A DNA stretch of 21,611 nt from Eshraghiella sp964576255. GTDB lineage: Bacteria; Bacillota; Clostridia; Lachnospirales; Lachnospiraceae. Of this stretch, positions 1-7,235 are shown piece by piece (positions within the stretch are counted from its first letter, which is position 1; every line of letters starts with the position of its first letter). Made by a program: the position numbers and the translations under genes. The notes beneath the pieces are model-generated. The model searched no databases. It was not told the DNA's origin and saw nothing but the letters and a program-made list of their open reading frames with translations. The stretch lies in the NCBI GenBank assembly GCA_964576255.1, contig CAZNUK010000038.1, positions 1-21,611 on the forward strand. The letters are read 5' to 3'.

Positions 1-653
1 TAGCTACAGAAATCATTACTTCTGAGTTAACAGGACGTCCATCACCAATTGCAGATATGAAAGAGAAGCACATTCCAAACTATGGTGTGAAGGAAGCTGC
101 ATTCCCATTCAATATGTTCCAGGAAGTAGACCCTGTTCTCGGACCTGAAATGCGTTCAACCGGAGAGGCACTTGGTCTTTCTAAGTCCTATGGTGAAGCG
201 TTCTTCAAGGCACAGGAGGCTATTCAGTCCAAGCTTCCACTTGGCGGAACAGTTCTTATCTCCGTTAACGATAAGGATAAGCCGGAAGCAGTAATCGCTG
301 CTAAGCAGTTTGAAGAGGATGGTTTCAGAATTGTTGCTACAGGTAGAACCTATGATGCAATCGTAGCAGCAGGAATCAAGGCTGAGAAGGTTAACAAGCT
401 TTCAGAAGGTCGTCCTAACATTAAAGATATGATTACCAATGGTGAGATTAATCTTATCATTAACTCTCCAAGAGGAAGCAAAGATAGCCGTGAGGATGAC
501 AGCTACTTAAGAAAGGCTGCAATCAAAGCTAAGGTTTCTTATGTAACTACAGTTGCAGCAGGTCTTGCTTGTGCTGAGGGTATTCATTACGTTAAAGAAA
601 ATCCTGTGACAGAGATTAAGAGTCTTCAGGAATATCATAGCGAGATTCGATAG
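1..653 (+). CDS. carB: Carbamoyl-phosphate synthase large subunit, C-terminal part (5' end outside window)
   Basis: This is the 3' end of the large subunit of carbamoyl-phosphate synthase, which makes carbamoyl phosphate from bicarbonate, ATP and glutamine-derived ammonia for pyrimidine and arginine synthesis. The reading frame is open from the first base (first full codon at position 3) to TAG at 651-653, so an internal ATG at 57 is not the start. The first part matches the end of the second ATP-grasp half (VDPVLGPEMRSTGEALG). From about LPLGGTVLISVNDKDK onward it is the MGS-like allosteric domain, with the typical INSPRG segment and the TTVAAGLA stretch. About 216 codons of a protein usually near 1,070 residues are present. 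A long hairpin starts 5 bp after the stop and may terminate transcription. Family assignment is firm; which effector it senses cannot be read from here. Confidence 0.97.
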   Translation, partial: ATEIITSELTGRPSPIADMKEKHIPNYGVKEAAFPFNMFQEVDPVLGPEMRSTGEALGLSKSYGEAFFKAQEAIQSKLPLGGTVLISVNDKDKPEAVIAAKQFEEDGFRIVATGRTYDAIVAAGIKAEKVNKLSEGRPNIKDMITNGEINLIINSPRGSKDSREDDSYLRKAAIKAKVSYVTTVAAGLACAEGIHYVKENPVTEIKSLQEYHSEIR

Positions 654-657
654 ATTT

Positions 658-787
658 AAGTTTTTTACTTGTATGAAGCGCACCCGCTTTCGCTAAGTTG
701 CTCCACAAAAACAGTACTAAGGCTTCACCTGAGGTGTCGCCAGGTACTGCCGGGAGCAAATGTGACTTCATTACAAGTAAAAAACTT
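658..787 (+). repeat. Structured intergenic element E1 (long nested hairpin after carB)
   Basis: The outer arms 658-678 and 766-787 pair over about 21 bp with one bulge and carry A/T runs on both sides, so they could act as a bidirectional terminator. Nested inside are ttgctcc/ggagcaa (698-704 with 753-759), agtac/gtact (713-717 with 744-748) and cacc/ggtg (726-729 with 732-735). The core from cgctaagttgc (691) through gtactaag to gccaggtactg resembles the minus strand of E2 at 2032-2127, although the outer arms of the two are unrelated. This suggests a repeat family that sits within terminator stems. Function unknown; it could be a terminator-associated repeat, a MITE-like remnant or a small RNA. 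Confidence 0.6.
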
Positions 788-791
788 TTTC

Positions 792-810
792 GTTTGTTAT
801 GAAACGGTAG
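792..810 (+). repeat. 19-bp direct repeat, copy 1
   Basis: The sequence GTTTGTTATGAAACGGTAG occurs here and again at 2180-2198, 1,388 bp downstream in the same orientation. The copies bracket the broken acyltransferase gene, element E2 and the displaced DUF1846 gene end. Both copies would read F-V-M-K-R-stop in one frame, but no gene body is attached to either. It could be a recombination scar or the shared leading edge of two inserted segments. Confidence 0.6.
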
Positions 811-928
811 TAGGATTTTATAATCGGGTTTTAATTGAAATGCCATATTCATACCCATAAACAAAAGTATTGTGCAAAAAAAGGTAAATATGCAATTTAA
901 AACGCAATATATCCAACAACTCAAAAGG

Positions 929-945
929 CATTGCAAAATGCAATG
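929..945. promoter_or_regulatory. Perfect 6-bp inverted repeat upstream of the acyltransferase gene
   Basis: CATTGC and GCAATG are separated by 5 bases (aaaat), about 57 bp before the acyltransferase start. The form fits a small operator or a weak hairpin. No matching site was seen elsewhere in the window, so this is only a candidate. The rest of 811-1001 is A+T-rich with no gene I can support. Confidence 0.25.
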
Positions 946-1001
946 AAATGAAGTGATATTTTTAAATAAAAAGCAAATAAAAAATACGAAAGTGGTAAAA
1001 T

Positions 1002-2013
1002 ATGAAGAGTAAAAAATTATCAGTAATAAATAATATGAGATTTTTTGCATTTATGAACATTTATATTCTTCATGCAGAAGCGTATCAATGGTTGGACGTA
1101 AAATACTCAGCCGCAGGCGCAGTCAGTTTTTTCATTATATTGAGCGGATTTATGTATGGATACAAAATAGAAGAAACTAAAGAAGATATTACCTTTGCAC
1201 ATTTTGGTAAAAAAGCTTATTATACATTTACTATTGCTCCAAAGCTATGTGAATGATGATACGATTTATTTGGGGCTTAATGCTCCGTCATGGTTTTTGT
1301 CTACATATGTTTTTTTGCAATTAATGTTAATTCCAATAACGCGAATTTTGAGGAAAGTGAAAAACAAAAAAGTGTTTTTCTTTATTTTCATAACTATTTT
1401 CGTATTAAATGCTATTTATATTAATGTAATACATAATTTAAATTATGATATTACATATTGGCTTTATGTGTTTCCACCTGCCCGTCTACCGGAGTTTATA
1501 TGTGGTATTGTAACGGGAATGGTTTTTAGTAAAAACAAATCTGAAGATTTTTTGTGTGATTCGAAGAAAATTAAGAAATATACAATTGTCGAGTTGATAT
1601 GTGTATTTTTACTATTAGCATTGATATATATTGTAAATTTAGAAACGATTTTTGAACCTTGGATGAGTAGAACTGAATTTTGGATATTACCATTGACTTT
1701 TATTATTTATGTGTTTGCTAATGAAAAAGGATATATTTCAAATATATTAAAAGCTTCATGTTTTGAAAAACTAAGCAGTATATCACATGAATGCTTTATG
1801 CTGCACATACCGGTCGTTTGTGTATTTAATATGCTGAATTTAATGTGGGCTTCAAGAAGAATAAGGTTTATTATCTGGTGGGCAATTTTGTTTACAACTA
1901 TATGTGTCAGTGTGATTTGGAAGTATTTGTATGGATTAATAAAAAGTAAGAAATATGCAGAATTTAAAGATGCTAAATTCAGAAATCGTGTTGATAAAAG
2001 TGATAAACGTTAA
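1002..2013 (+). pseudogene. Acyltransferase-3 family membrane protein, disrupted by internal deletion and frameshift
   Basis: Two overlapping reading frames (1002-1256 and 1195-2013) together resemble a membrane O-acyltransferase of the acyltransferase-3 family, which acylates cell-surface sugars. The first frame gives the N-terminus with MRFFAFMNIYILHAEA, including the family's helix-1 histidine, and then FFIILSGFMYGYK. The second frame resumes with LLLLQSYVNDDTIYLGLNAPSWFLS, the usual segment before the middle helices, and continues through several hydrophobic helices to the end. The region between FGKKAYY and LLLLQ, which normally carries an Arg-rich KR..R.YP..W motif and further helices, is missing, and the frame shifts at that point. 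I infer an internal deletion of several tens of codons. It is A+T-richer than the housekeeping genes nearby, suggesting acquired DNA. A functional split protein is unlikely. Confidence 0.75.
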
Positions 2014-2031
2014 CTGGATGATTATATTGAC

Positions 2032-2135
2032 CCGATTTTCAGAGTATTTGCAAGCGTCGGCACTTGGCAGCTTTGCTGTCTTAGTACCGCTATGCGGCAA
2101 CTAAGCGAGAACGTCTCTGAAAATCGGATTGTTTT
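2032..2135 (-). repeat. Structured intergenic element E2, related to E1 in opposite orientation
   Basis: The outer arms ccgattttcagag (2032-2044) and ctctgaaaatcgg (2115-2127) are perfectly complementary over 13 bp and are followed on the plus strand by a T-rich run, so they can terminate the acyltransferase transcript. Inside are cttagt/actaag (2080-2085 with 2100-2105) around ccgc/gcgg, and cagc/gctg (2069-2072 with 2076-2079). Read on the minus strand, the core cgcttagttgc...ggtactaagac...gccaagtgccg...gcaaata aligns with the plus strand of E1 (cgctaagttgc...agtactaaggc...gccaggtactg...gcaaatg). The conserved cores inside unrelated outer stems are the notable feature. Confidence 0.6.
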
Positions 2136-2172
2136 TATGATGTTGTCTTTGCTTCGTACGTTACATCACATT
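2135..2172 (-). pseudogene. Displaced copy of the 3' end of the DUF1846 gene
   Basis: On the minus strand this encodes C-D-V-T-Y-E-A-K-T-T-S-stop. The intact DUF1846 gene ends C-D-V-T-Y-E-A-K-T-C-stop at 3544. Over 28 bp (2145-2172 against 3551-3578) the DNA differs at one base, a synonymous Ala codon change. The two copies are direct repeats and bracket the Fic gene. I read this as the original gene end pushed away when the Fic segment inserted, or as an attachment-site-like duplication. No other part of a second DUF1846 gene is present. Confidence 0.65.
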
Positions 2173-2179
2173 ATATTTT

Positions 2180-2198
2180 GTTTGTTATGAAACGGTAG
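2180..2198 (+). repeat. 19-bp direct repeat, copy 2
   Basis: This copy is identical to 792-810 (GTTTGTTATGAAACGGTAG). It starts 8 bp after the displaced DUF1846 gene end, at the left edge of the Fic-containing segment. Confidence 0.6.
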
Positions 2199-2223
2199 AT
2201 GCTAAGATATCTCCCGTTTTTTT
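2191..2223 (+). terminator. Possible intrinsic terminator at the left edge of the Fic segment
   Basis: AACGG (2191-2195) can pair with CCGTT, and AGAT with ATCT, around a short loop, followed directly by a run of T. The stem is short with a mismatch, so the call is tentative. It overlaps the end of the 19-bp repeat. Confidence 0.35.
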
Positions 2224-2322
2224 AGGTTTACAATTAAAAAAGACATAGAAATTTTGTTAGAAGAAGTAAATCCTAAATATATGGATATAATGAAAAATAG
2301 TGTAAAAATAGTGAAAATTTAA
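2206..2322 (+). pseudogene. Short coding-like remnant, unidentified
   Basis: One frame is open from just after a stop at 2203-2205 to TAA at 2320-2322. From about 2227 it reads like the hydrophilic C-terminal end of a protein (FTIKKDIEILLEEVNPKYMD, then IMKNSVKIVKI). There is no start codon with a ribosome binding site at its upstream end. It may be the 3' scrap of a gene lost when the segment was rearranged. I do not recognise a family, and chance is possible in DNA this A+T-rich. Confidence 0.25.
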
Positions 2323-2386
2323 TGGAATTTTTATAAATAATAGGTTATACTTTTTCTAGAGATTTATAAATAAAGAGGTGGAATTT

Positions 2387-3493
2387 GTGATAAAAATTAC
2401 ATTAACTAACGATATATTGAAGAAAATATCTTCAATTGATGAAAATCGTTTTTCACTAAATTTGATAGAATTGCCATATATTACGAAGAATAGATTGCGT
2501 AAGAATTCCAAAAAGAAAAGTTCTTACGCATCAAATAAAATTGAGGGAAATCCTCTTACTGAAAAACAGGCAGATGAGGTTATTGAGAGAGATGAGCATA
2601 AGCATTTTTTGAAGCCGGAGCAAGAGATTCGTAATTATTTTCTTGCATTAAATTTGCTTGAGGAAAAGTTAAAGAAAAAGGAAACTTTTTCAAAAGAAAT
2701 GATTCTTGAAGTGCAGGCTATGGTTGAAAAAGGTGCATCAAAAGAAAAAATAGGGCTTAGGGGTCCAATGCCACCGGGGATGTTATATGCGGTGTATGAT
2801 GCTGTCACAGGTGAGCCGGATTATATTCCGCCTGAATATACAGAAATTCCTGCGTTGTTGGATGAGTTGGTAAATTATGTGAATACAACGGAAGACCATC
2901 CGCTTATTATTGCAGCAGTAGTTCATTATCAGCTGGTTACGATTCATCCCTTCGAGGATGGAAATGGAAGAACTGCAAGGCTTATGTCCGGATATGTTTT
3001 GGATTTATATGGGTATGGATTTAATGGAATTGGTTCTTTGGAGGAATACTTTGCATATGATTCGGATGAATATTATGCATCACTTCAAATGGGACTGCCG
3101 GCATTATATTATTCTGGAAGGGAAAATCCACCCCATCCTGAAATTTGGATAAATTATTTTCTTCGTATGGTAGAATTGTATTCTAAAAAGGTTTGTGAAA
3201 TTTCAAAAGGTGTTAGGGAAGATGATTTGGATGGTGGTTTGTCCTACTTGAATACAAAAGAAAAAGAGTTGTTAGTATTTCTCCTGAGAAATAGAATGTT
3301 TGAGTTTACACCGATAGAAGTAAGCAAAATCATTGGTGTGACTAACAAAACAATTATTAATCGCTGTGCAAAGCTTACAAATAATGGATTTTTGATTCCA
3401 AACCTTGTTAACCAAAGAATTCGTTCATATTCATTAAGTGAGTTCACAAAGTGTAATGAAAAGAAAATTCTTTCAAAAATTAACAGTCGGTAG
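2387..3493 (+). CDS. Class II Fic-domain AMP-transferase (Fic/DOC family) with C-terminal winged helix
   Basis: Fic proteins usually transfer AMP from ATP to a hydroxyl group of a target protein, and some also remove it. The complete catalytic motif HPFEDGNGRTAR lies near residues 187-198. SNKIEG near residues 49-54 fits the (S/T)xxxE(G/N) inhibitory helix before the Fic core, which defines class II, self-inhibited Fic proteins. The last roughly 100 residues look like a DNA-binding winged helix (TPIEVSKIIGVTNKTIINRC). GTG at 2387 is chosen because AGAGGTGG ends 5 bp upstream; the in-frame GTG at 2378 lies inside that ribosome binding site. A weak TATACT -10 sits at 2346-2351. The 368-residue length is normal for this subtype. 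No antitoxin gene is adjacent, as expected when the inhibitor is built in. The gene sits between duplicated DUF1846 gene ends, so it looks acquired. Its target is unknown. Confidence 0.9.
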   Translation: MIKITLTNDILKKISSIDENRFSLNLIELPYITKNRLRKNSKKKSSYASNKIEGNPLTEKQADEVIERDEHKHFLKPEQEIRNYFLALNLLEEKLKKKETFSKEMILEVQAMVEKGASKEKIGLRGPMPPGMLYAVYDAVTGEPDYIPPEYTEIPALLDELVNYVNTTEDHPLIIAAVVHYQLVTIHPFEDGNGRTARLMSGYVLDLYGYGFNGIGSLEEYFAYDSDEYYASLQMGLPALYYSGRENPPHPEIWINYFLRMVELYSKKVCEISKGVREDDLDGGLSYLNTKEKELLVFLLRNRMFEFTPIEVSKIIGVTNKTIINRCAKLTNNGFLIPNLVNQRIRSYSLSEFTKCNEKKILSKINSR

Positions 3494-3498
3494 TTATA

Positions 3499-3545
3499 AA
3501 AACACTATACCCTTCCAAATATAATGAAAGGGTATAGTGTTTTTT
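3499..3545. terminator. Bidirectional intrinsic terminator between fic and the DUF1846 gene
   Basis: Arms 3499-3514 and 3528-3543 (core aacactataccctt with aagggtatagtgtt) pair perfectly around a 13-base loop. They are flanked by A and T runs, so the hairpin can stop both the Fic transcript and the convergent DUF1846 transcript, whose stop codon overlaps its right edge. Confidence 0.85.
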
Positions 3546-5004
3546 AACACGTCTTAGCTTCGTACGTTACATCACATTCCAACTTCTTAAATGTGTTTTT
3601 ATCAACATTACTTAATAATACTGAGGAATGTACCTGACTTCCTTTTAGCTTTGGAAGCTGGCTAAGTGCAAGGGCTGCAATTTCGTTGTCGGCAGCGGTT
3701 GCTGACAGGGCGATTAATACCTCGTCGGTGTGAAGTCTTGGATTCTTGCTTCCAAGGTATTTGGTCTTAAGCTCCTGAATTGGAGCAATGGCAGAAGGTG
3801 AGAGAATCATTTCTTCACGACTTATGCCTGCAAATGCTTTTAATGCATTAACCAAGGCTGCTGAGCTGGCGCCAAGAAGGTCGCCGGTCTTGCCGGTTAT
3901 TATTCTTCCGTCTGGAAGTTCAATGGCTACAGCCGGAGCACCAATTTCTTCAGCCTTTTCTAAGGCAGGGAGAACGGTATGTCTGTCCGTGGTAGAGAGA
4001 TTTTCCTGACTCATAATGAGTTCGATTTTATTAACCTCGTCCGGCTCTCTGTTACCCTCTGCAACACCGGCAACGGCCTGATAGTATCTTCTTATAATTT
4101 CCTGACGGGAGGCTTCGCGACAAGCCTCATCATCTATAATACAGTTTCCAGCCATATTAACGCCCATATCCGTTGGTGAAGCATAAGGGCTTTCGCCAAA
4201 AATCTTCATAAACATTGCGTTAAGAACAGGGAAAATTTCAACATCTCTGTTATAGTTAACAGTTGTAACTCCATATGCCTTTAAGTGATATGGGTCAATC
4301 ATATTAATGTCGTTAAGGTCTGCGGTTGCTGCCTCATATGCAAGGTTAACAGGATGGTCAAGAGGGAGATTCCATATAGGGAAGGTCTCGAACTTGGCAT
4401 AGCCAGCATTAATTCCATGCTTGTGCTCATGGTAGAGCTGGGAGAGACAGGTACTCATCTTACCACTTCCTGGTCCTGGTGCAGTAACTACTACAAGAGG
4501 TCTGGTGGTTTCGATATAATCATTTTTGCCAAAACCTTCCTCGCTGACAATATAAGGAATATTAGTCGGGTATCCCGGAATAATGTAGTGATGGTACACC
4601 TTGATTCCGAGATTTTCAAGTCTGTTCTGGAACAAAACAACACTGCGCTGCTTATTGTATTTGGTTAGAACGACACTTCCTACATAAAGTCCCATCTGAC
4701 GGAATTCGTCAATAAGTCGGATTACATCATTATCGTAGGTAATGCCTAGGTCCTCGCGAACCTTATTTTTCTCAATGTCGTCAGAGCTTACTACCATAAC
4801 GATTTCTGCCTGGTCAGCGAGCTTCATAAGCATCTGGAGTTTGCTGTCGGGAGCAAAGCCCGGAAGAACTCTTCCAGCATGAAAATCGTCGAATAGTTTA
4901 CCGCCGAATTCAAGGTATAATTTATTATCAAACTTTTTAATTCTCTCCATAATATGAGAGGACTGCATCTTTAGATATTTGTCGTTATCAAAGCCTGTTT
5001 TCAT
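3544..5004 (-). CDS. DUF1846 family protein
   Basis: This is a 486-residue member of the DUF1846 family (about 500 residues, common in Firmicutes, biochemical role not established as far as I know). It begins MKTGFDNDKYLKMQSSHIME and continues with YLEFGGKLFDDFHAGRVLPG, both typical of the family. The segment VVVTAPGPGSGKMSTCL near residues 172-188 contains a P-loop-like GPGSGK, suggesting nucleotide or phosphate binding. The start at 5004 is chosen because AAGGTG lies 7 bp upstream and the protein then begins as its relatives do; an ATG at 5097 would add 31 residues with no family match. The C-terminal codons are duplicated at 2135-2172, and the present ending (AKTC) may derive from the inserted DNA. 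It is divergent from the MATE gene and ends in a bidirectional terminator. Confidence 0.9.
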   Translation of the reverse strand: MKTGFDNDKYLKMQSSHIMERIKKFDNKLYLEFGGKLFDDFHAGRVLPGFAPDSKLQMLMKLADQAEIVMVVSSDDIEKNKVREDLGITYDNDVIRLIDEFRQMGLYVGSVVLTKYNKQRSVVLFQNRLENLGIKVYHHYIIPGYPTNIPYIVSEEGFGKNDYIETTRPLVVVTAPGPGSGKMSTCLSQLYHEHKHGINAGYAKFETFPIWNLPLDHPVNLAYEAATADLNDINMIDPYHLKAYGVTTVNYNRDVEIFPVLNAMFMKIFGESPYASPTDMGVNMAGNCIIDDEACREASRQEIIRRYYQAVAGVAEGNREPDEVNKIELIMSQENLSTTDRHTVLPALEKAEEIGAPAVAIELPDGRIITGKTGDLLGASSAALVNALKAFAGISREEMILSPSAIAPIQELKTKYLGSKNPRLHTDEVLIALSATAADNEIAALALSQLPKLKGSQVHSSVLLSNVDKNTFKKLECDVTYEAKTC

Positions 5005-5068
5005 ATCTATACACCTTATACAAAATACTTGGTTTGTCTTATATTGGCTCAAAACAAAACCAATTTCT

Positions 5069-5097
5069 AGAATACCACGAAACACACATATTAACAA
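5069..5097 (-). promoter_or_regulatory. Candidate sigma-A promoter of the DUF1846 gene
   Basis: On the minus strand TTGTTA (5097-5092) and TATTCT (5074-5069) are 17 bp apart, about 65 bp before the start codon. The -35 overlaps the palindromic AACAATTGTT, which might also bind a regulator. Confidence 0.45.
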
Positions 5098-5140
5098 TTG
5101 TTTTTTTACAAAAAGTTCACAAATTGGATAAGATATGTTG

Positions 5141-5169
5141 TTGATTGTAACGACTTTTGCATATATAAT
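5141..5169 (+). promoter_or_regulatory. Sigma-A promoter of the MATE-tcdA operon
   Basis: TTGATT (5141-5146) and a perfect TATAAT (5164-5169) are 17 bp apart, 33 bp before the MATE start codon. Nothing resembling a riboswitch fits in the short leader. Confidence 0.7.
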
Positions 5170-5202
5170 CTATAAGGATATCAGATTAAGTAAGGAGAAG
5201 TT

Positions 5203-6522
5203 ATGCAACAAGAGAGAAAAAGTTTAAGACAATTATTTTTTCCTATATGTCTTGAGACCCTTTGTTTTATGCTGGCAGGTATGGTGGACACTCTTATGCT
5301 GTCATCCCTTGGAGATGAGGCAGTAGGTGCGGTAGGAACGGCTAATACATATATCAGCGTATTTATTATGATGTTTTCCATTGTGTCTTCTGGTATGATT
5401 GCGGTTATGACTCAGTACATCGGTGCAGGAAGACCGGGTATTGCCTATCAGGCAAAGCAGTTTGGACTGGTGTTTAACGGAGTGCTTGGTATATCACTGT
5501 CTTTAATTTTGTATTTTGGTGGAAAATCAATACTGAATGGAATGGGAATTGCAGAAGGTTTGATGGATTATGCCAATACATATATCCAGATTGTAGGAGG
5601 AAGCGTATTTCTTAATGCTTTGATTCCTATTTTTTCATATTACGTAAGAGCTTTTGGACATACCAAAGAGCCGATGGTTGCTACAGTAATAGCTAATATT
5701 ATTAACCTTGGGTTGAATGCATTGTTCCTCTTTGTATTTGAGTGGGGCGTGGCAGGTGTTGCTTTGGCAACGGTTATTTCCCGTGTGTTTAATCTTGTAA
5801 TGGTAATAATTTTTGCTTATAAACTTGTTCACGTAGATAAAAGCGATAAGATTAAATCAGGAACACTGATTAAGCAGATAATAAAAGTCGGATTGCCATC
5901 GGCAGCGGAGACGGCGCTTTATAATGTTGCAATGACACTTATGATTAGTTTTCTCAACAAAATGGATAAAGACGGTATGAATGCTTCTGCAAGGTCTTAT
6001 ACAGCACAGATTACTAATTTTTCATATTGTGTTGGCGCAGCGCTTGCCCAGGCAAATGCAATTCTTACGGGCTGGCGCATTGGCGCGGGAGACTACGATG
6101 CCTGCGATAGAGGAACACGTAAGGCTGCAGGTATTGGTATTTTAGTTGCAGCTGCTGTGGAAAGCTTTCTGGCACTTACGGCACCGTTATATATGCATTG
6201 GTTTACGGATAATCCGGAGATGGTTTCTCTTGTAACCAAGTTGTTGTGGATTGACGTGGCACTGGAAATCGGACGAGTGACCAATCTGGTATATGGTCAG
6301 GCTCTTAAGACCAGCGGAGATGCTTTGTTTACCACAATTCTTGGTGCAATATTTATGTTCTTATGTACCGTTGGTGGAACCTATCTTTTTGGTATTCAGT
6401 TAGAGCTTATGGTTGTGGGAGCATATATTGGTCTTGCGGCAGATGAGTGCTGTAGAGCAGTTGGTATGTTTATTCGTTTTAAAAGTGGCAAATGGCGAGA
6501 GAAAAGCCTTATTAGCAAATAA
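5203..6522 (+). CDS. MATE family efflux transporter
   Basis: This is a 439-residue polytopic membrane protein of the MATE family, which exports drugs or metabolites in exchange for Na+ or H+. The N-terminal signature is visible (LFFPICLETLCFMLAGMVDT, then LSSLGDEAVGAVGTANTY), and the second half-repeat carries VGLPSAAETALYNVAM. About 12 membrane helices are expected. ATG at 5203 follows AAGGAGA at good spacing. tcdA starts 14 bp after the stop, so the two are probably cotranscribed from the TATAAT promoter at 5164. It is shorter at its N-terminus than the second MATE protein at 9733 and differs from it throughout, so they are not a recent duplication. The substrate cannot be predicted. Confidence 0.92.
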   Translation: MQQERKSLRQLFFPICLETLCFMLAGMVDTLMLSSLGDEAVGAVGTANTYISVFIMMFSIVSSGMIAVMTQYIGAGRPGIAYQAKQFGLVFNGVLGISLSLILYFGGKSILNGMGIAEGLMDYANTYIQIVGGSVFLNALIPIFSYYVRAFGHTKEPMVATVIANIINLGLNALFLFVFEWGVAGVALATVISRVFNLVMVIIFAYKLVHVDKSDKIKSGTLIKQIIKVGLPSAAETALYNVAMTLMISFLNKMDKDGMNASARSYTAQITNFSYCVGAALAQANAILTGWRIGAGDYDACDRGTRKAAGIGILVAAAVESFLALTAPLYMHWFTDNPEMVSLVTKLLWIDVALEIGRVTNLVYGQALKTSGDALFTTILGAIFMFLCTVGGTYLFGIQLELMVVGAYIGLAADECCRAVGMFIRFKSGKWREKSLISK

Positions 6523-6536
6523 AGAGGTGAAGATAA

Positions 6537-7235
6537 GTGAATCCTTTTGACAGAACCGGAATGCTTTTGGGGCAGGACGGAATGGATAAATTGTATAACG
6601 CGAGAGTTGCTGTTTTTGGCATCGGTGGAGTTGGCGGTTATGTTGTTGAGGCATTGGTAAGAAGCGGAATTGGTGCCATTGATTTGATTGATAATGATGT
6701 TGTATGTGAGACTAATCTTAACAGACAGATTATTGCGTTAAGGTCAACTATTGGCAGACCTAAGGTAGAGGTTATGAAGGAGAGAATAATAGATATTAAT
6801 CCGGAATGTAAGGTTAATGTTCATCAGTGTTTTTTTCTTCCAGAGAATGCGGGTGAGTTTGATTTTAGTGATTACGATTATGTGGTGGATGCTGTGGATA
6901 CGGTAACTGCCAAATTAGAGCTGGTTATGAAGGCCAATGAAGCAGGTGTTCCTGTTATTAGTAGTATGGGGGCCGGCAATAAGCTTAATCCGGCAGAATT
7001 TGAGGTGGCGGACATATATAAGACTTCAGTATGTCCCCTTGCCAAAGTAATGAGATATGAATTAAGAAAAAGGAATATACCACATCTTAAGGTAGTATAT
7101 TCCAGAGAAAATCCTATTAAGCCACAGGCAGGTGAAGAAGCTGATGCCAAGGCAGGCTCTACAGCCTTTGTGCCATCTGTGGCAGGTCTTATAATTGCCT
7201 CCGAGGTTATAAAAGACCTGACAAAGCAGGATTGA
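6537..7235 (+). CDS. tcdA: tRNA threonylcarbamoyladenosine dehydratase (ThiF/E1-like)
   Basis: TcdA (CsdL) activates t6A at position 37 of ANN-decoding tRNAs with ATP and dehydrates it to the cyclic form ct6A. The 232-residue protein is an E1/ThiF-type Rossmann fold: the GIGGVGG nucleotide loop is at residues 28-34, DND at 52-54 and NLNRQ at 60-64. The segment KTSVCPLAKVMRYELRKRN and the C-terminal ending are typical of the TcdA branch rather than of ThiF or MoeB. GTG at 6537 is chosen because GAGGTGA lies 6 bp upstream and translation then begins NPFDRTGMLLG, as in relatives. It is downstream of the MATE gene in an apparent operon. Its last 29 bp overlap the end of azlD on the other strand, with no terminator between them. 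Confidence 0.92.
   Translation: MNPFDRTGMLLGQDGMDKLYNARVAVFGIGGVGGYVVEALVRSGIGAIDLIDNDVVCETNLNRQIIALRSTIGRPKVEVMKERIIDINPECKVNVHQCFFLPENAGEFDFSDYDYVVDAVDTVTAKLELVMKANEAGVPVISSMGAGNKLNPAEFEVADIYKTSVCPLAKVMRYELRKRNIPHLKVVYSRENPIKPQAGEEADAKAGSTAFVPSVAGLIIASEVIKDLTKQD

Noticed and set aside
616..1050. Minus-strand open frame of 144 codons across element E1 and the region before the acyltransferase gene
   Set aside because: It overlaps the carB end and the hairpin, has low-complexity hydrophobic content from A+T-rich DNA, and has no ribosome binding site; it is a chance frame.
1195..1256. Programmed frameshift joining the two acyltransferase frames
   Set aside because: There is no convincing slippery sequence with a downstream structure, and a conserved protein segment is missing at the junction, which frameshifting would not explain.
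2378..3493. Fic toxin with a separate antitoxin gene
   Set aside because: The inhibitory SNKIEG motif is within the same protein and no small partner gene is adjacent; the upstream 39-codon remnant has no such motif.
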